Source: Betaproteobacteria bacterium (GTDB lineage: Bacteria > Pseudomonadota > Gammaproteobacteria > Burkholderiales > Casimicrobiaceae). From it: a stretch of 6,924 nucleotides of DNA. The first letter of the stretch is position 1, and the number at the start of each line of letters is the position of its first letter. Position numbers and translations under genes: made by a program. Under the pieces are notes generated by a model that saw only the letters and a list, made by a program, of their open reading frames with translations, had not been told where the DNA came from and did no database searches. Below are positions 1-5,485 of this stretch, piece by piece. The stretch covers positions 1 through 6,924 of the forward strand of contig PLYG01000480.1 of assembly GCA_003153335.1 (NCBI GenBank), read 5' to 3'.

Positions 1-1
1 C

Positions 2-85
2 GCGGACGCGCTCGTCAAGGCGGCGGATGCCGCCATGTACAGCGCCAAGCAGGTCCGAAACACCTTTCGTTTTTGGGAGGCATGA
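2..85 (+). CDS. C-terminal end of a GGDEF (diguanylate cyclase) domain protein, partial
   Basis: Only the last 27 residues are present; the gene enters from the left edge. The frame reads ADALVKAADAAMYSAKQ, then VRNTFRFWEA and a TGA at 83-85. The (A)D.AMY.AK...RN..RF pattern is the conserved C-terminal signature of GGDEF domains, which make cyclic di-GMP from two GTP. The catalytic GG(D/E)EF loop is outside the window, so activity cannot be judged. The usual AGRN here reads VRN, one residue short of the common spacing. The tail stops soon after the domain, and a decayed EAL domain follows about 100 bp downstream. The original gene may therefore have been a GGDEF-EAL fusion now cut short, or a separate GGDEF gene that ends naturally here. 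Confidence 0.75.
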   Translation, partial: ADALVKAADAAMYSAKQVRNTFRFWEA

Positions 86-96
86 CGGGCGGACGC

Positions 97-119
97 GGGT
101 CGGCCGGCTCGGCCGACCC
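97..119. other. Strong 10-bp perfect hairpin just after the GGDEF stop
   Basis: GGGTCGGCCG (97-106) and CGGCCGACCC (110-119) are exact reverse complements around the 3-base loop GCT. The hairpin starts 12 bases after the GGDEF stop codon, a common place for a terminator. No T tract follows on the plus strand (the next bases are TATGCGCTGG), so it does not qualify as a classic intrinsic terminator. It may act as a 3'-end stabilising structure, or be a remnant palindrome. Confidence 0.6.
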
Positions 120-183
120 TATGCGCTGGACGGTGGCGAGACGGGCTGCAGTGTAAAAGCGCAGGGACCAGGCGGCGGCTGGA

Positions 184-592
184 CTGGAACTGGAGATCAC
201 CGAAAGCCTGATCGTTGGAGGACGTCAAGCACAGCATCGCCACCCTGCAGGCGATCCGCGCCATGGGCGTAAGCATCGCCATCGACGACTTCGGCACCGG
301 CTTCTCCTCGCTCAGCTACCTGGCCAAACTGCCGGTGGACACGCTGAAGATCGACCGCTCGTTCGTGACCGACCTGACTGCTGCGCCGGAGGGACTGGCG
401 CTGGTGTCCACCATCATTGGCCTGGCGCATTCGCTGAAGCTCAAGGTGGTGGCGCAGCGTGTTGAAACCGAGGAGCAATCGCACGTGCTCCGGTTGTTGA
501 GCTGCGACGAAATGCAGGGTTTTTTATTCAGCAAACCGTTGCCGAGCGAGATCTTCGAAATAAGATACCTGACCCCGCCTCCCGCCGGGTGA
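184..592 (+). pseudogene. Decayed EAL-domain (c-di-GMP phosphodiesterase) remnant
   Basis: Two frames together give the C-terminal half of an EAL domain. LELEITESLIV (184-213) is in one frame. After 215 the match continues in the next frame as EDVKHSIATLQAIRAMG, then IDDFGTGFSSLSYL, LKIDRSFV and DEMQGFLFSKPLP. One extra T near 215 (GTTGGAG where GTGGAG is expected) explains the shift. The first part of the domain, including the EAL motif itself, is absent; a stop (154-156) closes the frame upstream. The usual AEGVE motif reads AQRVE, so the glutamate known in this family as the catalytic base (Glu352 of RocR) is Gln here. The metal-site DD of DDFGTG and the Lys of LKID remain. After PSEIFE the tail (IRYLTPPPAG) no longer looks like the family, so the native 3' end may also be lost near 557-560. 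A TTG at 215 could open a 125-residue frame, but the product would lack the active site. Confidence 0.85.
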
Positions 593-1179
593 CGAACAAT
601 GATGAAGAGCAAGGATCGGTGGCCAAATCCACCCACGCCGGTACCCCGTGGCTGCGCTGTTTGCGCCGAGACTTCGGCGGGCGCATGGGCGGGAGCCGAT
701 GCGCGATGGCGCGAAGCGGATGCGGGATGGGCGGGACAGCGGCGGCAGGGGTGTCAAGGGCGATAAAGCCCGTGGCGCAGGCCGCTGGCGTGGTTCCGAT
801 TGGCACGGCGTAGCCCGGTGGGCAGCAACGGTTTCCGGGCGAAAATCACCTGAGGCTGGCATCATTCGGGGGACAACCCCGAAACCTGTTCCCGAAATTG
901 TGCCCATGATCGAAGTCGGATTTTCCCGACCACGCAACGGCGCGGCTTCGCGCCGGTTCGGGAGCTTCTGTATTGAGGCGGGGGTCCAGTGCCAGGTTAC
1001 GTAATGCTGCGACCATGCTCCGTACCGCGATGCCGGAGGCGCGCTGGGAGCGGGTGCGATAGAGTGCGGGTTCTTCCGGGAGGGTAGGGGTGTGGCGAGC
1101 AGTGCGCAACGCAGACGGTGAAAGCGATGTCGGCTTCCGGACTGACTGGCGGCGGGAGTTTGCCGTCCGGGCTTCTTCA
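593..1179. other. Gene-poor spacer with hairpins and phrase-like open frames
   Basis: No reading frame in this 587-bp stretch resembles a known protein. It is GC-rich and stays open in several frames on both strands. The longest minus-strand frames are full of Arg, Pro and Ser and look like translated non-coding sequence. Visible structure includes a 6-bp stem at 664-679, a perfect 7-bp stem TTCGGGG/CCCCGAA at 865-883 with a 5-base loop, a 5-bp stem GTCGG/CCGAC at 915-930, and a perfect 7-bp stem CGGCGCG/CGCGCCG at 938-955 with a 4-base loop. The 10-mer ATGGGCGGGA occurs at 685-694 and again at 727-736. The left boundary is where EAL homology fades and the right boundary is the abrB-family gene. 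It could be a worn dispersed repeat or insertion, or simply decayed DNA. Confidence 0.5.
1060..1065 (+). promoter_or_regulatory. Possible -10 element upstream of the abrB-tam operon
   Basis: TAGAGT sits in GATAGAGTGCG (1058-1068), and the same 11-mer occurs upstream of pckG at 3075-3085. It matches four of six TATAAT positions. No good -35 hexamer lies 16-18 bases upstream, so this call rests mostly on the shared motif and its position 115 bases before the abrB start. Confidence 0.25.
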
Positions 1180-2256
1180 ATGATCTCACGCACCTGGGTT
1201 GGTCCATTGGGCGGGTTGTTGCTCGCCGTATGCGCCGGTTCGCTCTGCGCGTGGGCGCATACGCCGCTGCCCTGGATGATTGGTCCGTTGTTTGCGCTTG
1301 CCGGCGCGAGGCTCGCGGGCGTACCGGTGGCGGCACCCCCCGGGGCGCGCTACGTCGGGCAGTGGATCATCGGCTCGGCACTGGGACTCTACTTTACGCC
1401 GACGGTCGTGCGTCAGGTTGCGCTGTTTGCGCCATGGATGGTGTTGGCGGGCGTTTATGCGTTGGCGACCGGCGTGGTGTGCGGCTGGATGCTTGCGTGG
1501 CTGGCGCGCGTCGATCGGCGTACGGCGTTCTTTGCGAGCGTGCCGGGCGGGGCGACCGAAATGAGCATACTCGCAGAGCGCTTCGGTGCGCGAACGGACC
1601 TGGTGGTGGTCGCGCAGAGCTTGCGCATCGTGTTGGTTGTCAGCTTGATTCCGTTCTTGTACACATGGATCGATGTTCATGGCGCAGATCCCTATGTCCA
1701 GGGTGCGCGCGAGTTCTCGTGGTTGGGACTGGCGCAACTGATGGCGTTGACTGCGCTGGGCGGCGTAGCCCTGCACCGCTTCCGGTTTCCGAATGGCTGG
1801 GTAATTGGAGCACTATGCGTTTCACTGCCGCTGACCGCGCTGGAGATCAATTTTTCGACGCTCCCGGCGTGGCTCTCGAACGTGGGCCAACTGCTGATTG
1901 GATGCGCGCTGGGTTCGCGATTCGAGCGGGACTTCCTGTCGCGTGCGCCGCGCTTTCTTGTTGCCGTGACGGTCACTGTCGTGCTGGCCATGGCGCTGGC
2001 ATCGCTTTTTGCATTGTTGCTGGCATGGGCGATGCCCGCGCATCCTGCAACGACCGTGCTGGCCATGGCGCCCGGCGGCATTGCCGAAATGTCCATTACG
2101 GCCAAGGTGCTGCAACTGGGGGTGCCGGTGGTCACGGCGTTTCACGTCATGCGCATGGTGCTCCTGGTGAGTACGACGGGGCTGTTGTACCGGTTGGCCA
2201 CGACCTGGCGCGCAAAGCGTGCAAGGCGAATCAACGACAACGAGGGCCTGCGATGA
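1180..2256 (+). CDS. AbrB-family duplicated membrane protein
   Basis: A 358-residue, very hydrophobic inner-membrane protein with an obvious internal duplication. Each half has the same landmarks in order: PWMIGPL (31-37) and GWVIGAL (206-212); GQWIIGSALGLYF (60-72) and GQLLIGCALGSRF (236-248); PGGATEMSI (122-130) and PGGIAEMSI (298-306). Each PGG motif is followed by a hydrophobic helix. The repeat period is about 176 residues. This is the pattern of the Gram-negative AbrB duplication family (COG3180; E. coli AbrB is described as a regulator of aidB; the family is often mislabelled 'ammonia monooxygenase'). It is unrelated to the Bacillus AbrB DNA-binding regulator. Substrate and mechanism are unknown; a transport role is only an inference. 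The ATG at 1180 places the first membrane segment directly after the start. An in-frame GTG at 1090 would add 30 polar residues that do not look like the family. The Shine-Dalgarno match is weak. The stop overlaps the tam start (ATGA), implying translational coupling. Confidence 0.88.
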   Translation: MISRTWVGPLGGLLLAVCAGSLCAWAHTPLPWMIGPLFALAGARLAGVPVAAPPGARYVGQWIIGSALGLYFTPTVVRQVALFAPWMVLAGVYALATGVVCGWMLAWLARVDRRTAFFASVPGGATEMSILAERFGARTDLVVVAQSLRIVLVVSLIPFLYTWIDVHGADPYVQGAREFSWLGLAQLMALTALGGVALHRFRFPNGWVIGALCVSLPLTALEINFSTLPAWLSNVGQLLIGCALGSRFERDFLSRAPRFLVAVTVTVVLAMALASLFALLLAWAMPAHPATTVLAMAPGGIAEMSITAKVLQLGVPVVTAFHVMRMVLLVSTTGLLYRLATTWRAKRARRINDNEGLR

Positions 2257-3029
2257 CCTGGAACGCGGAGCAGTACTTGCGCTTCGGCGGACACCGGCTG
2301 CGCCCGGTGCGCGATTTGATCGCGGCAATTGATTTGCCTGCGCCCAAACGGGTCGTTGATCTGGGGTGCGGACCCGGCAACGCGACCATCATGCTGCGCG
2401 AACGCTGGCCCGACTGTGAGTTGACCGGTCTCGACAACGACCCGGAAATGCTGGCCAAGGCGCGGAGTGACTATCCGGGTGAACAGTGGATCGAGGGCGA
2501 CATCGCTGCGTGGGCAGGCAACAGGGCCGGAGACGGATTCGACCTGGTATTCACGAACGCAGCCCTGCAATGGCTTCCGAACCATGCGACCCTGTTTCCA
2601 AAGATGATGGGCGCGGTAACGCCCGGGGGCGTGCTAGCGTGCCAGATGCCGCGCAACTTCACGGCACCCTCGCATCGGCTGCTGCGCGAAACCATGAAAG
2701 ACGCCCGTTGGCACGACAGGTTGGCCGCGTATGCTGAATGGGAGCCGGTGGCGGAGCCGTCGGCGTATTACGACTGGCTGCGGCCTCACGCGAGTTCGCT
2801 CGATGTCTGGGAAACCGAGTATCTTCAGGTGCTCCAGGGGGAGGATGCAGTACTGGAGTGGGTCAAGGGTACCGCACTGGTACCCGTGCGCAACACCCTG
2901 GATGCTTTCGACTATGCGGAATTCGCGACGCGATACGGGCAGAGGCTGCATGAGGCCTATCCGAGGCGCGCCGATGGGGCGACGCTGCTACCCTTTCGGC
3001 GTCTGTTCATGGTGGCGCGGGCCGGATAA
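2253..3029 (+). CDS. tam: Trans-aconitate 2-methyltransferase
   Basis: A 258-residue class I SAM-dependent methyltransferase, close in length to E. coli Tam (252). Family knowledge: it methylates trans-aconitate, a spontaneous by-product of the citric acid cycle that inhibits aconitase, using S-adenosylmethionine in the cytoplasm. Visible landmarks are WNAEQYLRF at 3-11; the SAM-binding motif I VVDLGCGPGN at 34-43; the acidic LDND at 60-63; GDIAAW at 82-87; FTNAALQWLPNH at 100-111; PGGVLACQMP at 124-133; a YYDWL segment at 172-176; and the C-terminal LLPFRRLFMVAR at 245-256. These line up with E. coli Tam along the whole length, including DLGCGPGN, NASLQWLPDH and the PRLFIVAR end. The ATG overlaps the stop of the abrB-family gene by four bases (ATGA), so it is probably translated by coupling in a two-gene operon. 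No clear intrinsic terminator follows; the next gene, pckG, has its own leader. Confidence 0.9.
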   Translation: MTWNAEQYLRFGGHRLRPVRDLIAAIDLPAPKRVVDLGCGPGNATIMLRERWPDCELTGLDNDPEMLAKARSDYPGEQWIEGDIAAWAGNRAGDGFDLVFTNAALQWLPNHATLFPKMMGAVTPGGVLACQMPRNFTAPSHRLLRETMKDARWHDRLAAYAEWEPVAEPSAYYDWLRPHASSLDVWETEYLQVLQGEDAVLEWVKGTALVPVRNTLDAFDYAEFATRYGQRLHEAYPRRADGATLLPFRRLFMVARAG

Positions 3030-3032
3030 AAG

Positions 3033-3050
3033 CGGTCAGACCGGTCAGAC
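3033..3050 (+). repeat. Tandem 9-bp direct repeat in the tam-pckG spacer
   Basis: CGGTCAGAC occurs twice back to back (3033-3041 and 3042-3050), three bases after the tam stop and just upstream of the candidate pckG promoter. Two copies one helical turn apart could be a regulator site, but two copies may also be chance or a slippage product. Confidence 0.55.
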
Positions 3051-3054
3051 AACT

Positions 3055-3082
3055 TTGAAGGGGCGGCCAGCAGTGATAGAGT
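3055..3082 (+). promoter_or_regulatory. Candidate sigma-70-type promoter for pckG
   Basis: TTGAAG (3055-3060) and TAGAGT (3077-3082) are separated by 16 bases, each matching four of six consensus positions. Transcription would start near 3089 and give a leader of about 130 bases before the pckG ATG. The downstream context GTGCGCG resembles the G/C-rich region after many xanthomonad-style -10 elements (inference). Confidence 0.35.
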
Positions 3083-3088
3083 GCGCGC

Positions 3089-3118
3089 TTTCCCCAACGC
3101 GCACCGGCGGTGGGGAAA
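3089..3118 (+). promoter_or_regulatory. Hairpin in the pckG leader
   Basis: TTTCCCCA (3089-3096) pairs exactly with TGGGGAAA (3111-3118) around a 14-base loop. No T run follows, so it is not an intrinsic terminator for tam. It would lie at the very 5' end of a transcript from the candidate promoter above, where it could stabilise the mRNA or take part in control. The role is inferred. Confidence 0.4.
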
Positions 3119-3217
3119 AGGGTCTTCCCCCGGTCCCATCGGCCGTTCCGCGCACCACACTCGTGCGAGACGCCGTGCCGCCAGCAATTCACTTGTAAAC
3201 CAACCAAGGACTATTTC

Positions 3218-5059
3218 ATGACTCAAAGCGAGAAGCCGGGTTTATCCGGCCTCGGGGAAAGCGTCCCCGGCTATGTCCGGCACCCCGGACTGATTGCGTG
3301 GGTGAGCGCTATCGTTGCATTGACCAAGCCGGCGCGTGTGGTGTGGTGCGACGGGTCTCAGGAAGAATATGACCGGTTGTGCGAGGAAATGGTCGCGGCT
3401 GGAACCTTGCAGCGGCTGAACTCGGCCAAGCGCCCCGACAGCTACCTGGCCTTGTCCGATCCGTCGGATGTCGCGCGGGTCGAGGACCGCACCTTTATTT
3501 GCAGCGCCCGCGAAGAAGACGCCGGACCGACCAACAACTGGGTCGCGCCGGCGGCGATGCGAGCGACGTTGAACAAACTGTTCGACGGCTGCATGAGTGA
3601 GCGCACACTCTACGTCATTCCCTTTTCCATGGGGCCTCTGGGCAGCCATATCGCGCATATCGGCGTGGAGTTGAGCGACTCTCCGTATGTCGTGGCGAGC
3701 ATGCGCATCATGACCCGGATGGGCCGCGCGGTCTACGATGTGCTAGGCACCGACGGGACGTTTGTGCCTTGCGTGCATTCACTCGGAGCGCCGCTGGCCG
3801 CAGGACAAAAGGACGTGCCCTGGCCCTGCAACAAGGACCGCAAGTACATCGTCCACTACCCGGAAACGCGCGAAATCTGGAGCTTCGGCTCCGGGTACGG
3901 CGGTAACGCTCTTTTGGGGAAAAAGTGCTTTGCGCTGCGGATTGCCTCGGTGATGGGGCGCGATCAGGGCTGGCTTGCCGAGCACATGCTGATTCTGGGT
4001 GTTACCTCGCCTCGCGGCGAAAAGACCTACGTTGCTGCCGCGTTCCCATCCGCGTGCGGAAAGACCAACTTTTCGATGATGATTCCGCCGGCGGGTTTCG
4101 AGGGCTGGACGGTCACCACGATCGGCGACGATATTGCCTGGATCAAACCCCACGCCGACGGCAGGTTCTACGCCATCAACCCTGAGGCCGGGTACTTTGG
4201 CGTGGCGCCGGGCACGTCCTACGAGTCCAATCCGAACTGCATGGAGACGATCAAGGCCAGCACCATCTTCACCAACGTCGCGCGAACCGACGACGGGGAC
4301 GTGTGGTGGGAGGGAATGACCAAGGAACCGCCGGCGCACTTGACCGACTGGCAAGGCAATTCATGGACGCCCGACTGTGGCCGCAACGCGGCACACCCGA
4401 ATTCGCGATTCACTGTTGCGGCAACGCGGTGTCCATCGCTGGACCCGGAGTGGGACAATCCTAACGGCGTTCCGCTGTCGGCGTTGATTTTTGGCGCCCG
4501 CCGGGCGGACACCGTGCCGCTGGTCGTCGAAGCGCCGACATGGGAAGACGGGGTCTACAAGGCTGCGACTATGGGCTCCGAGACGACGGCAGCAATCGTG
4601 GGCGAAGTGGGTATTGTCCGCCGCGACCCGATGGCGATGTTGCCGTTTTGCGGATATCACATCGGCGACTACTTCCGCCATTGGCTCGCCATGGGGACGG
4701 CAGCTTCCTATGCCCCCAGGATCTTCAACGTAAATTGGTTCCGCAAGGACAAGAATGGCAAATTCGCCTGGCCAGGATTCGGCCAGAACATGCGCGTGCT
4801 CAAGTGGATCGTCGATCGCTGCCAGGGACAGGCGGGCGGGGTCGAGACGCCGCTTGGATTCGCGCCTCGCTACGTCGACCTGGACTGGCAAGGACTAGAC
4901 TTCGGCGAACGACGTTTCGCCGGGATCATGCAAATCGATGGTTTCACGTGGAACAAGGAGCTCGCTTCCCACGATCAACTGCTCCAGAAAATCGGCGACA
5001 AGCTTCCCGAAGCCCTGAAGGCGCAACGGCGGAGTATTGGACAAAGACTGACTGCCTGA
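3218..5059 (+). CDS. pckG: Phosphoenolpyruvate carboxykinase (GTP)
   Basis: A 613-residue cytoplasmic enzyme, full length for the family (about 600-620). It converts oxaloacetate plus GTP to phosphoenolpyruvate, CO2 and GDP (EC 4.1.1.32), the entry to gluconeogenesis. The GTP class is shown by the P-loop with the reactive cysteine, FPSACGKTNFSM (276-287, Cys280); by GDDIAW (303-308), which supplies the metal-binding Asp; by LGKKCFALRIAS (233-244) with the active-site lysines; by EHMLILG (255-261) with the metal-ligand His; and by FGARRADTVPLV (425-436) and FNVNWFRKD (503-511), the nucleotide-binding segment. All key residues are present. The ATG at 3218 has an AAGGA (3206-3210) seven bases upstream; an in-frame start at 3110 would add 36 non-conserved residues within the leader. 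It ends 50 bp before a strong terminator and is probably monocistronic. Codons 575-580 contain a parS-like site. Confidence 0.97.
   Translation: MTQSEKPGLSGLGESVPGYVRHPGLIAWVSAIVALTKPARVVWCDGSQEEYDRLCEEMVAAGTLQRLNSAKRPDSYLALSDPSDVARVEDRTFICSAREEDAGPTNNWVAPAAMRATLNKLFDGCMSERTLYVIPFSMGPLGSHIAHIGVELSDSPYVVASMRIMTRMGRAVYDVLGTDGTFVPCVHSLGAPLAAGQKDVPWPCNKDRKYIVHYPETREIWSFGSGYGGNALLGKKCFALRIASVMGRDQGWLAEHMLILGVTSPRGEKTYVAAAFPSACGKTNFSMMIPPAGFEGWTVTTIGDDIAWIKPHADGRFYAINPEAGYFGVAPGTSYESNPNCMETIKASTIFTNVARTDDGDVWWEGMTKEPPAHLTDWQGNSWTPDCGRNAAHPNSRFTVAATRCPSLDPEWDNPNGVPLSALIFGARRADTVPLVVEAPTWEDGVYKAATMGSETTAAIVGEVGIVRRDPMAMLPFCGYHIGDYFRHWLAMGTAASYAPRIFNVNWFRKDKNGKFAWPGFGQNMRVLKWIVDRCQGQAGGVETPLGFAPRYVDLDWQGLDFGERRFAGIMQIDGFTWNKELASHDQLLQKIGDKLPEALKAQRRSIGQRLTA
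4940..4955. promoter_or_regulatory. parS-like ParB site inside pckG
   Basis: GGTTTCACGTGGAACA matches 14 of 16 positions of TGTTTCACGTGAAACA. The left arm GTTTCAC and the right arm GTGGAAC are each a recognised half-site, since both TGTTTCAC and TGTTCCAC arms occur in known parS sites, so this would be a hybrid site. It overlaps codons for GFTWNK near the enzyme's C terminus, so coding constraint alone could explain it. The better site lies 487 bp downstream. Confidence 0.45.
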
Positions 5060-5109
5060 TCGTCGCGACCCGGACCTTCGGCGCCGGATCAGCGTGTCAT
5101 TCCCATCGG

Positions 5110-5140
5110 TGCGCTGGGCTTCCGTCCCGGCGCATTTTTT
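5110..5140 (+). terminator. Intrinsic terminator of pckG
   Basis: TGCGCTGGG (5110-5118) pairs with CCCGGCGCA (5126-5134) over nine pairs, one of them G-U, around a 7-base loop. Six Ts (5135-5140) follow directly. It begins 50 bases after the pckG stop. This should insulate the decayed genes and mnmG from pckG transcription. Confidence 0.87.
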
Positions 5141-5155
5141 GTCCCCCGCATCCTT

Positions 5156-5438
5156 ATGGAATGTCTCGCCGCCGGTCTGATCGTTTTTGCGGCGGGGTTC
5201 GTCTATGCCGCGGTCGGTGGCGGGGGGCTGATCCAGATTCTCGGGCTCCTAGCCCGCCGAGTTGCCGGCCCGGATCCTTGGGATCAACAAATTCTCATCC
5301 ATCTGCGGCACCACAATTTCGATGTGGCGGTATGCGCGCTATGTCGCGTTGCGCTGGAATGTTTTGATTCCGGCCGGCAAGTTCGCCTACGATACGTTTC
5401 GCCCGGCATGGCGGTGGCTGAAAGGGGGTTTCACGTGA
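5156..5438 (+). pseudogene. Broken TauE/SafE-type (TSUP) permease fragment
   Basis: From ATG 5156 the frame reads MECLAAGLIVFAAGFVYAAV then GGGGLIQ, which resembles the first membrane segment and glycine motif of TauE/SafE-family anion permeases. Homology then moves to another frame: PELPARILGINKFSSICG (5253-5309) followed by GTTISMWRYARYVALRW and NVLIPA, the NK...GTT...W.YARHV.LRW hallmark of the family. The shift lies near 5240-5255. Family members are about 250 residues, but after NVLIPA (to about 5370) the reading becomes unfamiliar and stops at TGA 5436-5438, so most membrane segments are missing. Frameshift plus 3' deletion means a dead gene. It follows the pckG terminator and no good Shine-Dalgarno is visible. 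The family call is from motif recognition and should be tested. Confidence 0.75.
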
Positions 5439-5442
5439 AACA
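5427..5442. promoter_or_regulatory. parS: parS centromere site (ParB-binding palindrome)
   Basis: The core GTTTCACGTGAAAC (5428-5441) is a perfect 14-bp palindrome. With its flanks it matches 15 of 16 positions of the known bacterial parS consensus TGTTTCACGTGAAACA; only the first T is G. ParB binds such sites, spreads on the flanking DNA and, with ParA and SMC, segregates the origin region. The location fits: parS sites cluster near oriC, and mnmG, which here starts about 330 bp downstream, is commonly linked to rsmG-parA-parB. The site overlaps the end of the permease remnant and the GTG of the short lipoprotein-like frame, so it persists in DNA that is otherwise decaying. Confidence 0.88.
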
Positions 5443-5485
5443 ATGCTTGCCAATTTTGTTGGGTGTCGTCTTGCTGGCCGGTTGA
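5435..5485 (+). pseudogene. Orphan lipoprotein-type signal sequence, lipobox Cys lost
   Basis: A GTG inside the parS palindrome, preceded by AAAGGGGG (5421-5428), opens a 16-codon frame reading VKQCLPILLGVVLLAG and then TGA. A positive start, a hydrophobic stretch and LLAG are the layout of a bacterial lipoprotein signal peptide. The next codon should be the lipidated Cys (TGC or TGT) but is TGA. This may be the 5' end of the dienelactone-hydrolase-like remnant just downstream, with the middle deleted. The frame is short, so chance is possible. Confidence 0.4.

Noticed and set aside
482..487. CACGTG in the EAL remnant as a parS candidate
   Set aside because: Only the central hexamer matches; the arms do not fit the consensus.
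1090..1179. Upstream GTG start for the abrB-family gene
   Set aside because: The extra 30 residues are polar and unlike the family, whose first membrane helix begins just after the start; still possible, as the site has G-rich sequence upstream.
846..1193. A 115-codon minus-strand frame in the spacer
   Set aside because: It resembles translated repeat or spacer DNA, has no recognisable domain and runs into the start of the abrB-family gene on the opposite strand.
524..1336. A 270-codon minus-strand open frame covering the spacer
   Set aside because: The translation is low-complexity Arg/Pro/Ser/Ala, it overlaps both the EAL remnant and the abrB start, and no motif is recognisable. GC-rich DNA produces such frames.
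2139..2147. GTTTCACGT in the abrB-family gene as a parS candidate
   Set aside because: Only one half-site is present; the right arm (CATGCG) does not match.
1230..2252. A 599-residue open frame extending tam upstream to 1230
   Set aside because: The upstream part is a shadow of the abrB-family gene; its translation is Arg/Cys/Gly-rich with no domain, and Tam homology starts at the ATG at 2253.
3089..3118. Hairpin after tam as an intrinsic terminator
   Set aside because: The stem is good but there is no T run after it, and it lies downstream of the likely pckG promoter.
3110..3217. Upstream start for pckG at 3110
   Set aside because: It adds 36 non-conserved residues through the leader hairpin, whereas the ATG at 3218 has a well-placed AAGGA.
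4540..5367. A 275-codon plus-strand frame overlapping the end of pckG
   Set aside because: It lies out of frame with pckG, crosses the intrinsic terminator and has no coherent protein features.
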